The notes under the pieces were generated by a model that saw only the letters and a list, made by a program, of their open reading frames with translations, was not told where the DNA came from and ran no database searches. From NCBI GenBank assembly GCA_031282245.1, contig JAITEB010000015.1:1-64000 (forward strand): a stretch of DNA of 64,000 nucleotides. The letters are read 5' to 3'. Shown piece after piece: positions 33,376 through 42,487 of the stretch; the first letter of the stretch is position 1; the number at the start of each line of letters is the position of its first letter. The DNA comes from Oscillospiraceae bacterium. Lineage in GTDB: Bacteria; Bacillota; Clostridia; Oscillospirales; Ruminococcaceae. A program made the position numbers and the translations under genes.

Positions 33376-34293
33376 TTATTCAATCGGAGTATAATTCAAA
33401 GAAACGCGGATGTCCTGATCATAGTTGCCGAAAGACTTGCCAAAGACGGTCAGACCGCCGACATGAGCCGCATTTTCGTCGACGCCCATGCGAAAGCGTA
33501 TGCTGGAGCGGTAGTCCAAACGCAGGTCGTCCGCCGTCACGTCGGAAATCCGCAGGCCGTCAATATGCGTCCCGTTCTTGTTGACGACCAGAAGTTTTAA
33601 CAGGCCGTATTGATTCCAGTTCGGCGGCCACCAGTCGGGCGTGAGGAGTCCCTGTATATCGCCGAAATCGCCGGGAGACGTCCAAATTCCCAGCAGCTTT
33701 TCGTTTATTGAGAAGCTGATGTCTGACGGCCAGTTGTTGCTTACTCCGGGCGCTTCGGAGGACAGCTCGCAGGAAATTGTAATCTGCGTAATTTTCTGCC
33801 CGCTCGGAATTATATTCGGGATAGCATATTCAACATAGCCTTTTGTGAACCAGAGTATATCGGCCTTGTAATGATCCGGGTGATCAAAATAGCGCGCGTC
33901 GTCAACCTGCCCTATAAGCGCGGAGCCGGTCGCAAGGCCGCAGGTTGGGAGGATTTTCTTGCCGGTGTACTGCCCGACTTTCAGCTCCGTATTGAATACA
34001 TGAGCATAATCCGCTTCGCGGTCAATGTCGATTAAAATTTTGTCCATGCGTATTGAACAGATTTTCTGGTTGCCGTGGCCGGAGGACTCGCTGGATGTTG
34101 CAATCAGGCCGCAGGTCTCAAGTTTCCTGATGTGCCCGGTCAAAGCTCCGTTTGTGATGTTAAGTCTGGAGGCAAGCTGGTTCATGCTGATTTGAGGGTT
34201 TTCCTGCAAAATTTCGAGAATGCGGACACGAACGTCCGACCCCAATGTTTTAAATATTTCCAGGCCATCGTTCAAAGAAGTTATATGCAGCAT
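33376..34293 (-). CDS. ArsR-like winged-helix regulator with a large C-terminal sensor domain
   Basis: 305 residues. The first ~85 are an ArsR-type winged helix (LGSDVRVRILEILQENPQISMNQLASRLN, quoted in part; then ITNGALTGHIRKLE). The remaining ~220 residues are rich in beta strands and aromatics (LLTPDWWPPNWNQYG, LRLDYRSSIRFRMGVDENAAHVGG), like a carbohydrate-binding beta sandwich, and would be the sensor. It is divergent from the ABC ATPase that opens the arabinan locus, so it is the obvious candidate regulator of that locus. The ribosome site is weak. The ligand is unknown. Confidence 0.78.
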   Translation of the reverse strand: MLHITSLNDGLEIFKTLGSDVRVRILEILQENPQISMNQLASRLNITNGALTGHIRKLETCGLIATSSESSGHGNQKICSIRMDKILIDIDREADYAHVFNTELKVGQYTGKKILPTCGLATGSALIGQVDDARYFDHPDHYKADILWFTKGYVEYAIPNIIPSGQKITQITISCELSSEAPGVSNNWPSDISFSINEKLLGIWTSPGDFGDIQGLLTPDWWPPNWNQYGLLKLLVVNKNGTHIDGLRISDVTADDLRLDYRSSIRFRMGVDENAAHVGGLTVFGKSFGNYDQDIRVSLNYTPIE

Positions 34294-34436
34294 ATTGCTC
34301 TTTTCTACGTAATTCGGCCGCTGACGGCAGTCGATTCGTGTGGATATTATTTTAGTTTATTATAAAAAATTTTTTGCATTCCGTCAATATACATTTCCTA
34401 CAGAAATTTTTTTTGTGGAAAATTTGTTTTTGGGGC

Positions 34437-34464
34437 TTTACAAACTCAAAAAATATGATATAAT
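34437..34464 (+). promoter_or_regulatory. Promoter opening the arabinan locus
   Basis: TTTACA (34437-34442), 16-nt spacer, TATAAT (34459-34464). Confidence 0.65.
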
Positions 34465-34484
34465 TTTAATTAAAAGTAAATTGA

Positions 34485-34500
34485 TTTAGAATAACCTAAA
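34485..34500 (+). promoter_or_regulatory. Candidate operator of the ArsR-like regulator
   Basis: Inverted repeat TTTAG-N6-CTAAA about 20 bp downstream of the -10 box. An imperfect copy (TTTAG-N6-CAAAA, from 48809) lies ahead of the second binding-protein promoter. Confidence 0.4.
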
Positions 34501-34534
34501 CTATATAATTCAAAAACGTGCAGGAGGCGGGCAC

Positions 34535-35704
34535 ATGGCAAGTCTATCGCTAAAGCGCATTGATAAAGTCTATCCAAACGGCTTCGAGGCGGTCAAAGAC
34601 TTCAGTCTGGAAGTGGAGGATAAAGAGTTTATTATTTTTGTCGGGCCTTCCGGCTGTGGAAAGTCTACGACGCTCCGAATGATCGCGGGACTGGAGGATA
34701 TTACTAGCGGAGAGCTTCTTATAGACGGCAAAATAATGAACGATGTTGAGCCAAAGGATCGCGACATCGCAATGGTTTTCCAGAACTATGCGCTGTATCC
34801 GCATATGAGCGTGTATGACAACATGGCGTTCGGCCTGAGACTTCGCAAGGTGCCGAAACACGAGACGAACAAGAAAGTCTCCGGCGCGGCGCGCATTCTC
34901 GACCTTGAAGAACTGCTTGACAGAAAGCCGAAGGCGCTTTCCGGAGGGCAGCGTCAGCGCGTCGCGATGGGCCGCGCCATAGTGAGGGAGCCGAAAGTGT
35001 TCCTGATGGACGAGCCGCTGTCCAATCTGGACGCAAAGCTGCGCGTGCAGATGCGTTCGGAGATTGCCGCGCTGCATCACCGCCTGGGCGCGACTATTAT
35101 CTATGTCACACACGACCAGACGGAGGCGATGACGCTTGGGACGCGCATAGTCGTTATGAAAGACGGCATTATACAGCAGGTGGATTCGCCGAAGAAACTC
35201 TATAACGAACCGGATAATTTATTTGTGGCCGGCTTTATCGGTTCGCCGCAGATGAATTTTGTCAACGCGGAAGTCGAGGAAGAGGGCGGCGCTGTAAATC
35301 TTGCGTTTGACGCGTTCAAAGTCCCGCTGAACGCGGAGAAAAGCGCTAAGCTGATTGACGGCGCTTATGTTGGAAAGCAGGTCGTCATGGGAATTCGTCC
35401 CGAGGCTATAGAGGATTCGCAGACGGAGCTTGACGCGCACCCGGACAGCCAGATAGAAGTTATGATCAACGGCTATGAATTGCTCGGTTCAGAAGCGCTG
35501 CTGTACTTTAACCTGTTGAACGAGAAGCCGGACGACAATATGAAGCGCTTTGACGACGAGTTTTCCAGCCTTAAAAAAGCCAAGTTCACCGCGAAGGTTG
35601 ACGCAAAGACAAATGCCCGCTATGGCATGCGCGTCAGGCTGGCGCTTGACCCCGACCGCATTCATGTCTTCGACAAAGAGACCGAGCAGGCCGTGCTGCA
35701 TTAA
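34535..35704 (+). CDS. msmK: ABC transporter ATP-binding protein, MsmK/UgpC type
   Basis: 389 residues. Walker A GPSGCGKS, signature LSGGQRQR, Walker B VFLMDEPLSNLDAKL, switch His in YVTHDQTEAM, then the C-terminal OB-fold regulatory region (MGIRPEAIED). In Gram-positives one MsmK-type ATPase often drives several sugar importers. Here it is the only ATPase in a locus with two pairs of permeases. AGGAGG precedes the ATG at 34535. A hairpin separates it from the arabinanase gene. Confidence 0.9.
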   Translation: MASLSLKRIDKVYPNGFEAVKDFSLEVEDKEFIIFVGPSGCGKSTTLRMIAGLEDITSGELLIDGKIMNDVEPKDRDIAMVFQNYALYPHMSVYDNMAFGLRLRKVPKHETNKKVSGAARILDLEELLDRKPKALSGGQRQRVAMGRAIVREPKVFLMDEPLSNLDAKLRVQMRSEIAALHHRLGATIIYVTHDQTEAMTLGTRIVVMKDGIIQQVDSPKKLYNEPDNLFVAGFIGSPQMNFVNAEVEEEGGAVNLAFDAFKVPLNAEKSAKLIDGAYVGKQVVMGIRPEAIEDSQTELDAHPDSQIEVMINGYELLGSEALLYFNLLNEKPDDNMKRFDDEFSSLKKAKFTAKVDAKTNARYGMRVRLALDPDRIHVFDKETEQAVLH

Positions 35705-35716
35705 GAGTGACCCTGT

Positions 35717-35749
35717 GCGCAAGAGGGGGTGAAATCCCCGCGCTTTTTT
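35717..35749 (+). terminator. Possible attenuator between msmK and the arabinanase
   Basis: GCGC-AAGA-GGGG, 7-nt loop, CCCC-GCGC, then TTTTTT. The left side has a 4-nt bulge. It would let some transcripts end after msmK. Confidence 0.55.
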
Positions 35750-35761
35750 GGAGATATATTT

Positions 35762-37321
35762 ATGATTATTTTAAAGCGGGTTTGTATTTTCGGGCTTTTT
35801 GGCATTATGGCCGCCTCAATGTGTTCCTGCGCGCTCTGGAAAACAGCCGATTACGATTTCAGCGTAAGCTATGACGGCATAAAAAAAGGCTCGGTGTCTT
35901 CCGGGACAGCGGTGCATGACCCGTCTGTTCTGTCAGCGGACGGCATGTATTATATCTACGGCTCGCACATGACCGCGGCAAAAAGCCCCGATCTTGTGAG
36001 CTGGTCGTGGCTGGCGGAAGGTTATGCCCCTGAAAACCCGGTCTATGGGCAGATCTATTCGGTCAGGGAGCGGGCTTTCGCTTATGCTGGCGACAGAATC
36101 AGCGCCATCCCTACGGACGACGGCGGCACGCATGTCTGGGCGCCGGACGTTATATACAACAAAACCGACGGATTATATTATATGTATTACTGCACAACTT
36201 CCACATGGAACGCGTCCAATATCTGCTGCGGCGTGTCAAGTTCCCCCGAAGGGCCTTTTGTCTGGCAGGGCGCGCTTATCTATTCCGGTTTTGACATGAG
36301 CAATATAACAAAAACCGATGTGCTTGATTATGTTTCGGAAGATTACGCCGAGTCGCATTACATCCGCCGCCGCGAGTACAATTTCAACGATTGCCCGAAC
36401 GCCATAGATCCGACAGTCTTTTATGACAAAGACGGCAGGATGTGGATGGTCTACGGCTCATGGAGCGGCGGCATTTTTCTGATTGAGATTGACCCGCATA
36501 CGGGCGGATGCATACGCCTTCCGGCGGACGAAAAAAACGATATTGATCCGTATTTTGGAAAACGTCTGCTGGGCGGCGGCCACAAATCTATCGAAGGGCC
36601 TTATATTATTTGGGATGAATCGGCGGGATATTATTATCTGTTTGTATCATATGGCGGGCTGACAAGCTCCGGCGGATATCAAATCCGCGTGTTCAGAAGC
36701 AAAACAGTTGACGGGGATTACGAGGACATGAACGGCAGGCGCCCGGCAAAAGGCCTGAACCACGCCTATTACGGGCTGAAGCTTTCGGGCAACTACCGGC
36801 TGCCGGGGAATATGCGCGCGTATATGGCGACCGGGCATAATTCTGCGCTTATTGATAAAGACGGAAAAAAATATATTGTCTACCATACGCGCTTTGAGAA
36901 AGCGGGCGAGACGCATTCGCCGCGGGCGCATCAATTTATAATAAACGAAGAAGGCTGGCCGTGCATGCTGCCGTATCAGACGCAGGGAGAAACTGTCAGC
37001 GAAACCGGCTATCCGGAAGGCGAAGTTGCGGGCCGGTACTATGTTATAAATCAGGGCACGGAAATAAACAAAGAAATTGCCGAGCCGGTGATTCTGTATC
37101 TTGAGAAAAACGGCAGGGTCATCGGCGAGAAAATCAGCGGCACATGGAAGCTGGCGAAGAACAGTTGCTATGTGGCTATAACGCTGGACGGGCAGGAATA
37201 CAGCGGCGTTTTTTGCAGAATGCCGGATGAGGCGGGCACGGATGTTATGACTTTTTCCGCCGTCGGCGGCAACGCAAGCCTTTGGGGTGTTATGTATGGA
37301 ACAAGCGAACCGCAGGCGTAA
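35762..37321 (+). CDS. Exported GH43 endo-arabinanase, lipoprotein
   Basis: 519 residues from ATG 35762 (TTGGAGA upstream). The N-terminal signal peptide ends near MCSC, giving a lipid anchor. GH43 five-blade residues: Asp in VHDPSVL, Asp in AIDPTVF, Glu in KSIEGPYII, and the calcium-linked His in ATGHNSAL. The last ~90 residues (GRYYVINQGTEIN to LWGVMYG) resemble the C-terminal domain of extracellular endo-alpha-1,5-L-arabinanases. It would cut arabinan on the cell surface to oligosaccharides taken up by the ABC importers that follow. Confidence 0.87.
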   Translation: MIILKRVCIFGLFGIMAASMCSCALWKTADYDFSVSYDGIKKGSVSSGTAVHDPSVLSADGMYYIYGSHMTAAKSPDLVSWSWLAEGYAPENPVYGQIYSVRERAFAYAGDRISAIPTDDGGTHVWAPDVIYNKTDGLYYMYYCTTSTWNASNICCGVSSSPEGPFVWQGALIYSGFDMSNITKTDVLDYVSEDYAESHYIRRREYNFNDCPNAIDPTVFYDKDGRMWMVYGSWSGGIFLIEIDPHTGGCIRLPADEKNDIDPYFGKRLLGGGHKSIEGPYIIWDESAGYYYLFVSYGGLTSSGGYQIRVFRSKTVDGDYEDMNGRRPAKGLNHAYYGLKLSGNYRLPGNMRAYMATGHNSALIDKDGKKYIVYHTRFEKAGETHSPRAHQFIINEEGWPCMLPYQTQGETVSETGYPEGEVAGRYYVINQGTEINKEIAEPVILYLEKNGRVIGEKISGTWKLAKNSCYVAITLDGQEYSGVFCRMPDEAGTDVMTFSAVGGNASLWGVMYGTSEPQA

Positions 37322-37604
37322 ACGAGCCGCGCGCGTCGGCTTCCGCCGCAGGCTGAATCCATGGCATTACGGCATGAGCAAAAAAGAACGCGCCGCCGCG
37401 AGCGCCAGGACGGCGCTGCGCTGGCTGGTTTTCTCCGTATGCGCTTATGTCTATTGGCTTGCACTGCTTCTGCTGCTTTCGCTTTTTTTATTAAATATCG
37501 TTCATGTAAAGATAGAGCGGCTCCTGCTGCTGTCTCTGGCGCTTACTGTTGTCGCGTCTGCCGTCTGTGCCTGTATGCTGATCCACAGAAAGCTGTTCTA
37601 CTGA
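37296..37604 (+). CDS. Small two-helix membrane protein of the arabinan locus
   Basis: 102 residues from ATG 37296, overlapping the arabinanase end by 26 nt, with GGGGTG just upstream. A very basic N-terminus (NRRRKRAARVGFRRR) is followed by two membrane helices (about residues 46-68 and 76-95). I recognise no family. It lies directly before a giant binding protein that has no lipid anchor, so it might help hold or export that protein. This is inference from position. Confidence 0.6.
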   Translation: MEQANRRRKRAARVGFRRRLNPWHYGMSKKERAAASARTALRWLVFSVCAYVYWLALLLLLSLFLLNIVHVKIERLLLLSLALTVVASAVCACMLIHRKLFY

Positions 37605-37660
37605 ATATTATTACCAGAGCTTTAGTTTCTTCAAAATGATTACGGTGAGGAGAGTACAGT

Positions 37661-40639
37661 ATGGGGCGTAAGATATTCGGCAAATGCGCCAGGAACGTTC
37701 TTGTCATGGCGGCCTCCGTATGCGTTTTTCTGGCGGCGTTCCCGCCCGCGGCTTCCGCGGAGGAAAGCGGACAGGCGCAAACCGGCGAGCCAGTTTATGA
37801 CGCAGAGTATGTCAGCGAGCGGATTTCCAGCAATTATACAAAGGTCAGCGGCGCCTACGTCCAAAGCGCTTATGCCGGCGAAACGGTGACGGCCTTTATG
37901 AAATCGGCGCAGGCGGAGGCCGGAGACGCGGCCCTGACGGATGAGACAATGAACTACCCGCTTGCGGATACGGCGCTTGATTTGACGGTCGGAGACGCCG
38001 TGCGTTTAGATATCGACGTGCCGGAGGACGGGCAGTATTTCCTTGCTTTTGACTATCTTTCTTATGACAATTCTGTCCTGCCCATAGAGTTTTCGCTCAG
38101 GATTGACGGAGTTTATCTTTTTTATGAATGCAGAAGCGTCACACTGAACTCCATGTGGATTCCCGGCGAAAATCCCGCCTATGACCGTTACGGCGACCAG
38201 ACAGTAACTGTTCCGGACAAGGCGATACGCTGGGAGCGCGATTATTTCTTTGACAGCAGTTACCGCCATTCCGCGCCGCTTGCCGTTGAGTTAAGCGCCG
38301 GCAAACACAGGTTTCTGCTCAGCGTAAACAGCGGCGCATTCCTGCTCGGCGCCGTTCTGCTCTGCGCGCCGTTTGAAACGCCGGAATATACGGGTTCAGA
38401 GACGGCGAAGGGCGGCTCTATTATAGAAATTCAGGGCGAGGCTTACAGTTCGGCCAATGATTCTTCTATACACGCCGCTCTTGAATATGACTCGAGTATT
38501 CAGCCCTATGAAGTCAAAAATACCGTTTTGAACACCCTTGATTCCGATTCGTTTAACAAAGCGGGGCAGACTGTTACATACAGTTTTGCGGTTGAAGAGG
38601 CGGGTTATTATTATATTGCAATGAATTACCGTCAGTCCGACAAGACAGACTTCCCGGTCTTTGTGGATATACGCGTGGACGGCGGGATTCCCGGAGCTGC
38701 GTTTGAGTCTTACGCGATGAACTATACGTCTGATTATAAGACCGAAACTTTGGGGGACGATGAGGGAAACTGCCTGTCCGTATATCTGGAGAGGGGTGAG
38801 CATACCGTTTCCTGCACAATTTCGATTAATGCCATTCGCTATGTTCTGGAAAGCCTGGACGAGATTATATCGGCGGTCAACGACACGGCGCTTGAGATTA
38901 CAAAAGTTGCCGGAACGAATTCCGATAAATACAGGGATTTGAAGCTGTCGCGATATATCCCGAATCTGGAAAAAACGCTTTATATTTACGCGGACAAACT
39001 CCGCAGTTTGGAAAAAAGCGCGCTGGTTTATAGCGGCCGCGATAAAAACGTCGCAGTCATGTCGTCCATGCTTATCGCCGCCGAACAGCTTGTTTCGCTC
39101 GCCGACAATCCGGACGAGATTTTATATCGAGTGGCGGAGCTTTCCAGCAGCATGAACTCAGTGAACCATCATTTGGCCAATACTGTAGACAATCTTTTGG
39201 AAAACGGGCTTGCCATCGACCGTATCTGGATTTATCAGGAGGACGCAAAACTCCCGAAAAGGCCGAATTTTTTTAAGTCGCTTTGGATGAGCGTCTCACG
39301 CTTTTTAACTTCTTTTACAGAGCGGTCCTATTCCACAAGCAACACTGATCCGGAGCATTTGCAGGTCTGGGTCAACCGCTCCAACCAGTATGTGCGGCTC
39401 ATGCAGAAGATGATTGACGAGCGCTTCACCCCGGAGACGGGCATTGAAGTTGATATAAGCATCATGCCGGATCAGTACAAGCTGGTGCTGGCCAATTCTT
39501 CCGGCAGCGCGCCCGATGTGGCGACCGGAATTAACTACACAATCCCGTACGAACTGGCTGTGCGCGGCGCGTTGTCGGACATGACGCAGTTTGAGGGCTT
39601 CCGGGAGACGGCTTCGGTTTACGAGCCGGGGTTCTTCCTGACAGGCACGATAAACGACTCAATATATTCCATGCCGGAAACCATGAATTTCTGGGTGCTG
39701 TTCTGCCGCACGGACGTGCTGGAAAAACTCGGTCTGCAAATACCGGACACTATGGACGATGTGATTGCCATGCTGCCGGAGCTGCAAATGCGCGGGCTGA
39801 ACTTTTATTACCCTACGGCGGGAATGCTTGCCATGCGGAACTTCCATGGCACAACGCCTCTTATTGTGCAGAACGGCGGATCGCTGTATTTTGGGACCGC
39901 CCAGGAGGGAACGGCGCTTGGCGGAGAGAACAGCGTCAAGGGCTTTAACGCCCTGACCGATCTGTTTACTATATATGATCTTCCTGTTAATATAGACAGT
40001 TTTTATCAGCATTTCCGAAACGGCGACCTTCCGCTCGGCATTGCCGATTATACCACATATAACCTTGTGAGGAACGCCGCGCCGGAGTTGTCCAGCTCGT
40101 GGAAAATATCGCTGGCTCCCGGCACGGCGCAGGAAGACGGCTCGGTAAACCGCAGCACTTGCGGCTGCATGGAAAGCACGGTCATATTTAAGAGCGGCCG
40201 GGAGCGGGAGCAAAAGGCGTGGCGCTTTATTCAGTGGTGGTCCTCAACAGAGGCGCAGGCGGAATTCGGCCAGACTATACAAATAATCTACGGCGACGAA
40301 TATTTGTGGCCGACGGCGAACGTCGAAGCGCTGGCGCAGCTTCCCATTGACAGCGGCGATAAACAGATCCTGCTCGAATACGCAAAGAACGTCGTGGACG
40401 TCGCGCGCGTGCCGGGCACGTATATGCTGGAGCGTGAAATGAGCAACGCGTTCAATTCAATCGTTGTCGGCGGCGAGAACGAACAGAGCCGGATTGACAA
40501 GGCTGTGAAAAATATCAACCGCGAAATTGACCGCAAAATGGAAGAATTCGGATTTACGGACGCTTCGGGGAACGTGATTGAAGCGTACCGCATTCCGACT
40601 GTCGAAAGCGTGAAAGCGCTCCTTGGCAGAGAGGATTGA
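37661..40639 (+). CDS. Giant carbohydrate-binding protein with an ABC binding domain (992 residues)
   Basis: The signal peptide ends ASA-EE with no lipobox. Residues about 60-235 and 245-400 are two related beta-sandwich modules (compare [14 protein letters not shown] with [14 protein letters not shown]), like galactose-binding or CBM domains. A helical linker follows to about 560. The rest is an ABC family-1 binding protein: [41 protein letters not shown]. It would capture arabino-oligosaccharides for the permeases encoded next. Its length is about twice that of usual binders. How it stays at the cell is unclear, as neither a lipid anchor nor a C-terminal membrane helix is seen. Confidence 0.82.
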   Translation: MGRKIFGKCARNVLVMAASVCVFLAAFPPAASAEESGQAQTGEPVYDAEYVSERISSNYTKVSGAYVQSAYAGETVTAFMKSAQAEAGDAALTDETMNYPLADTALDLTVGDAVRLDIDVPEDGQYFLAFDYLSYDNSVLPIEFSLRIDGVYLFYECRSVTLNSMWIPGENPAYDRYGDQTVTVPDKAIRWERDYFFDSSYRHSAPLAVELSAGKHRFLLSVNSGAFLLGAVLLCAPFETPEYTGSETAKGGSIIEIQGEAYSSANDSSIHAALEYDSSIQPYEVKNTVLNTLDSDSFNKAGQTVTYSFAVEEAGYYYIAMNYRQSDKTDFPVFVDIRVDGGIPGAAFESYAMNYTSDYKTETLGDDEGNCLSVYLERGEHTVSCTISINAIRYVLESLDEIISAVNDTALEITKVAGTNSDKYRDLKLSRYIPNLEKTLYIYADKLRSLEKSALVYSGRDKNVAVMSSMLIAAEQLVSLADNPDEILYRVAELSSSMNSVNHHLANTVDNLLENGLAIDRIWIYQEDAKLPKRPNFFKSLWMSVSRFLTSFTERSYSTSNTDPEHLQVWVNRSNQYVRLMQKMIDERFTPETGIEVDISIMPDQYKLVLANSSGSAPDVATGINYTIPYELAVRGALSDMTQFEGFRETASVYEPGFFLTGTINDSIYSMPETMNFWVLFCRTDVLEKLGLQIPDTMDDVIAMLPELQMRGLNFYYPTAGMLAMRNFHGTTPLIVQNGGSLYFGTAQEGTALGGENSVKGFNALTDLFTIYDLPVNIDSFYQHFRNGDLPLGIADYTTYNLVRNAAPELSSSWKISLAPGTAQEDGSVNRSTCGCMESTVIFKSGREREQKAWRFIQWWSSTEAQAEFGQTIQIIYGDEYLWPTANVEALAQLPIDSGDKQILLEYAKNVVDVARVPGTYMLEREMSNAFNSIVVGGENEQSRIDKAVKNINREIDRKMEEFGFTDASGNVIEAYRIPTVESVKALLGRED

Positions 40640-40662
40640 CGGGGAAGGGGAGTGAGCGCGCG

Positions 40663-41628
40663 TTGAAACAAAAGCATGCAAAAAACAAGATAAGCAGGCG
40701 TAATAACGATTACCGCGCCTGGTTCTTTGTGGGGCCGTATGCGGCCGTATTCACCGCTTTTATCCTGGTTCCGGTCATTCTTGCGGCTGTACTTTCGTTT
40801 ATGAACTACAACGCCATAGAATGGCCGGAATGGGTCGGCTTTCTTAATTATATCACTCTGCTGACCAGCGATGAGATCTTCATGCAATATGTTTTGCCCA
40901 ATACGGTACTTTACGCCGTTATAGTCGGCGTCGGCGGCTATCTGCTGTCGTTTGTTCTGGCCTGGGCGCTCTGCAATTTATCCAAACTGCCGCGAACGAT
41001 TTGCGCGCTTATACTCTACGCGCCGAGCATGACCACGGGCGTTGCAATGACGGTTCTTTGGAAGGTTATTTTCTCCGGCGACCAGACCGGGCTTTTGAAC
41101 AGCTGGCTGATGGAGCTTGGCATTATCACCGACCCGATAATCTGGCTGATTAATAAGACTTATCTTTTACCGATTGTTATTATAATCGGGCTCTGGTCAA
41201 GCATGGGTATAGGCTTCCTGTCCATGATAGCCGGCATCCTGAACACAGACGAAACGCTCTACGAAGCCGCGTCGATAGACGGCGTTCATACCCGCTTTCA
41301 GGAGATGATTTACATCACTATCCCGCAGATGAAGCCTCAGATGCTTTTTGCGGCGGTCATGGCTATAGTCGGCGCGTTCCAGAACGGCCTGGTTTCCACT
41401 ATGCTGACCGGCAACCCGTCGCCGGAATACGCGGCGCAGCTTATTGTCAATCATATAGAGGATTACGGCTTTTTGCGCTATGAAATGGGTTACGCGGCGG
41501 CCGTGTCGGTCGCGCTGCTCCTGATTGTGCAGTTGTTCTCAAAAATGGCGAACAGGCTTCTGACGGACAAAGACGAAACAACAGTCAAAGGAGGAAAGCG
41601 CTATGGCATACAAAGGCAGAAGAATTAA
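40663..41628 (+). CDS. Carbohydrate ABC permease A (first importer)
   Basis: 321 residues from TTG 40663, preceded by GGGGAG; an earlier TTG at 40636 overlaps the stop of the binding protein. Six membrane segments. The EAA loop reads [25 protein letters not shown]. It belongs to the MalF/UgpA/LplB group. It pairs with the next gene and uses the MsmK-type ATPase. Confidence 0.88.
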   Translation: MKQKHAKNKISRRNNDYRAWFFVGPYAAVFTAFILVPVILAAVLSFMNYNAIEWPEWVGFLNYITLLTSDEIFMQYVLPNTVLYAVIVGVGGYLLSFVLAWALCNLSKLPRTICALILYAPSMTTGVAMTVLWKVIFSGDQTGLLNSWLMELGIITDPIIWLINKTYLLPIVIIIGLWSSMGIGFLSMIAGILNTDETLYEAASIDGVHTRFQEMIYITIPQMKPQMLFAAVMAIVGAFQNGLVSTMLTGNPSPEYAAQLIVNHIEDYGFLRYEMGYAAAVSVALLLIVQLFSKMANRLLTDKDETTVKGGKRYGIQRQKN

Positions 41629-42472
41629 CCCGCAGCGGTTTTCAAAAGGGCAGCTCAAAATCCTTGCCGCCATCCTTCCGCTGCTTATTTTTATGGCTAT
41701 GCCTATTATTTTTATTATTAACCACGCGTTTAAACCCATGGAAGAACTGTTCGCTTTCCCGCCGACGTTTTTCGTCAAGAATCCGACTTTGGAGAACTTT
41801 ACTAAACTTGCGAAATTTTTCCGCACTAACGGCGTGCCGCTGAGCCGCTATGTTTTTAACAGCTTTATAGTAACTATCGTGACGGTTGCCCTGTCGCTGT
41901 TTCTGACGACGCTTGCGGCGTTCGCGCTTTCCAAAATCAGGTTCCGCGGGCGCAATATGCTTGTGCATATTAACCAGATCGCCATCATGTTCGTCGCCAC
42001 GGCGGTGCTTATACCCCGCTATCTTGTTATCTGCCAGCTGAGGCTTATAGACACGATCTGGGCGCACATACTGCCGCTGATAGCCGTGCCGGTGGCGCTG
42101 TTCCTGGTCAAACAGTTTGTGGAACAGGTGCCGGATTCTCTGATTGACGCCGCGTATATCGACGGCGCCACAAATTTTCAAGTATATTATAAGCTTATCA
42201 TGCCCATGATTATGCCCGCCGTTGCGACCGCCGCGATTCTGGTGTTCCAGCAGGTGTGGACAAATCTGGAAACCTCAAATTATTTTATCAATGACGACAG
42301 TCTGAAAACGCTGACCTTTCACATGAACGCCCTGGTCAACGTGAACAATACTGTCTCCGGGCAGGGTATGTCCGCGGCGGCGGCGCTTATACTGTTTGTG
42401 CCCAATATTGTTTTGTTCATCATTTTGCAGAACTCCGTTATGAATACGATGGCCAATTCCGGCATTAAGTGA
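41603..42472 (+). CDS. Carbohydrate ABC permease B (first importer)
   Basis: 289 residues, six membrane segments. EAA loop [21 protein letters not shown]. It belongs to the MalG/UgpE group. It overlaps the previous gene by 26 nt, with AAAGGAGG inside that overlap, so translation is coupled. Confidence 0.9.
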   Translation: MAYKGRRINPQRFSKGQLKILAAILPLLIFMAMPIIFIINHAFKPMEELFAFPPTFFVKNPTLENFTKLAKFFRTNGVPLSRYVFNSFIVTIVTVALSLFLTTLAAFALSKIRFRGRNMLVHINQIAIMFVATAVLIPRYLVICQLRLIDTIWAHILPLIAVPVALFLVKQFVEQVPDSLIDAAYIDGATNFQVYYKLIMPMIMPAVATAAILVFQQVWTNLETSNYFINDDSLKTLTFHMNALVNVNNTVSGQGMSAAAALILFVPNIVLFIILQNSVMNTMANSGIK

Positions 42473-42487
42473 GGGGTGTGTGAGCGC

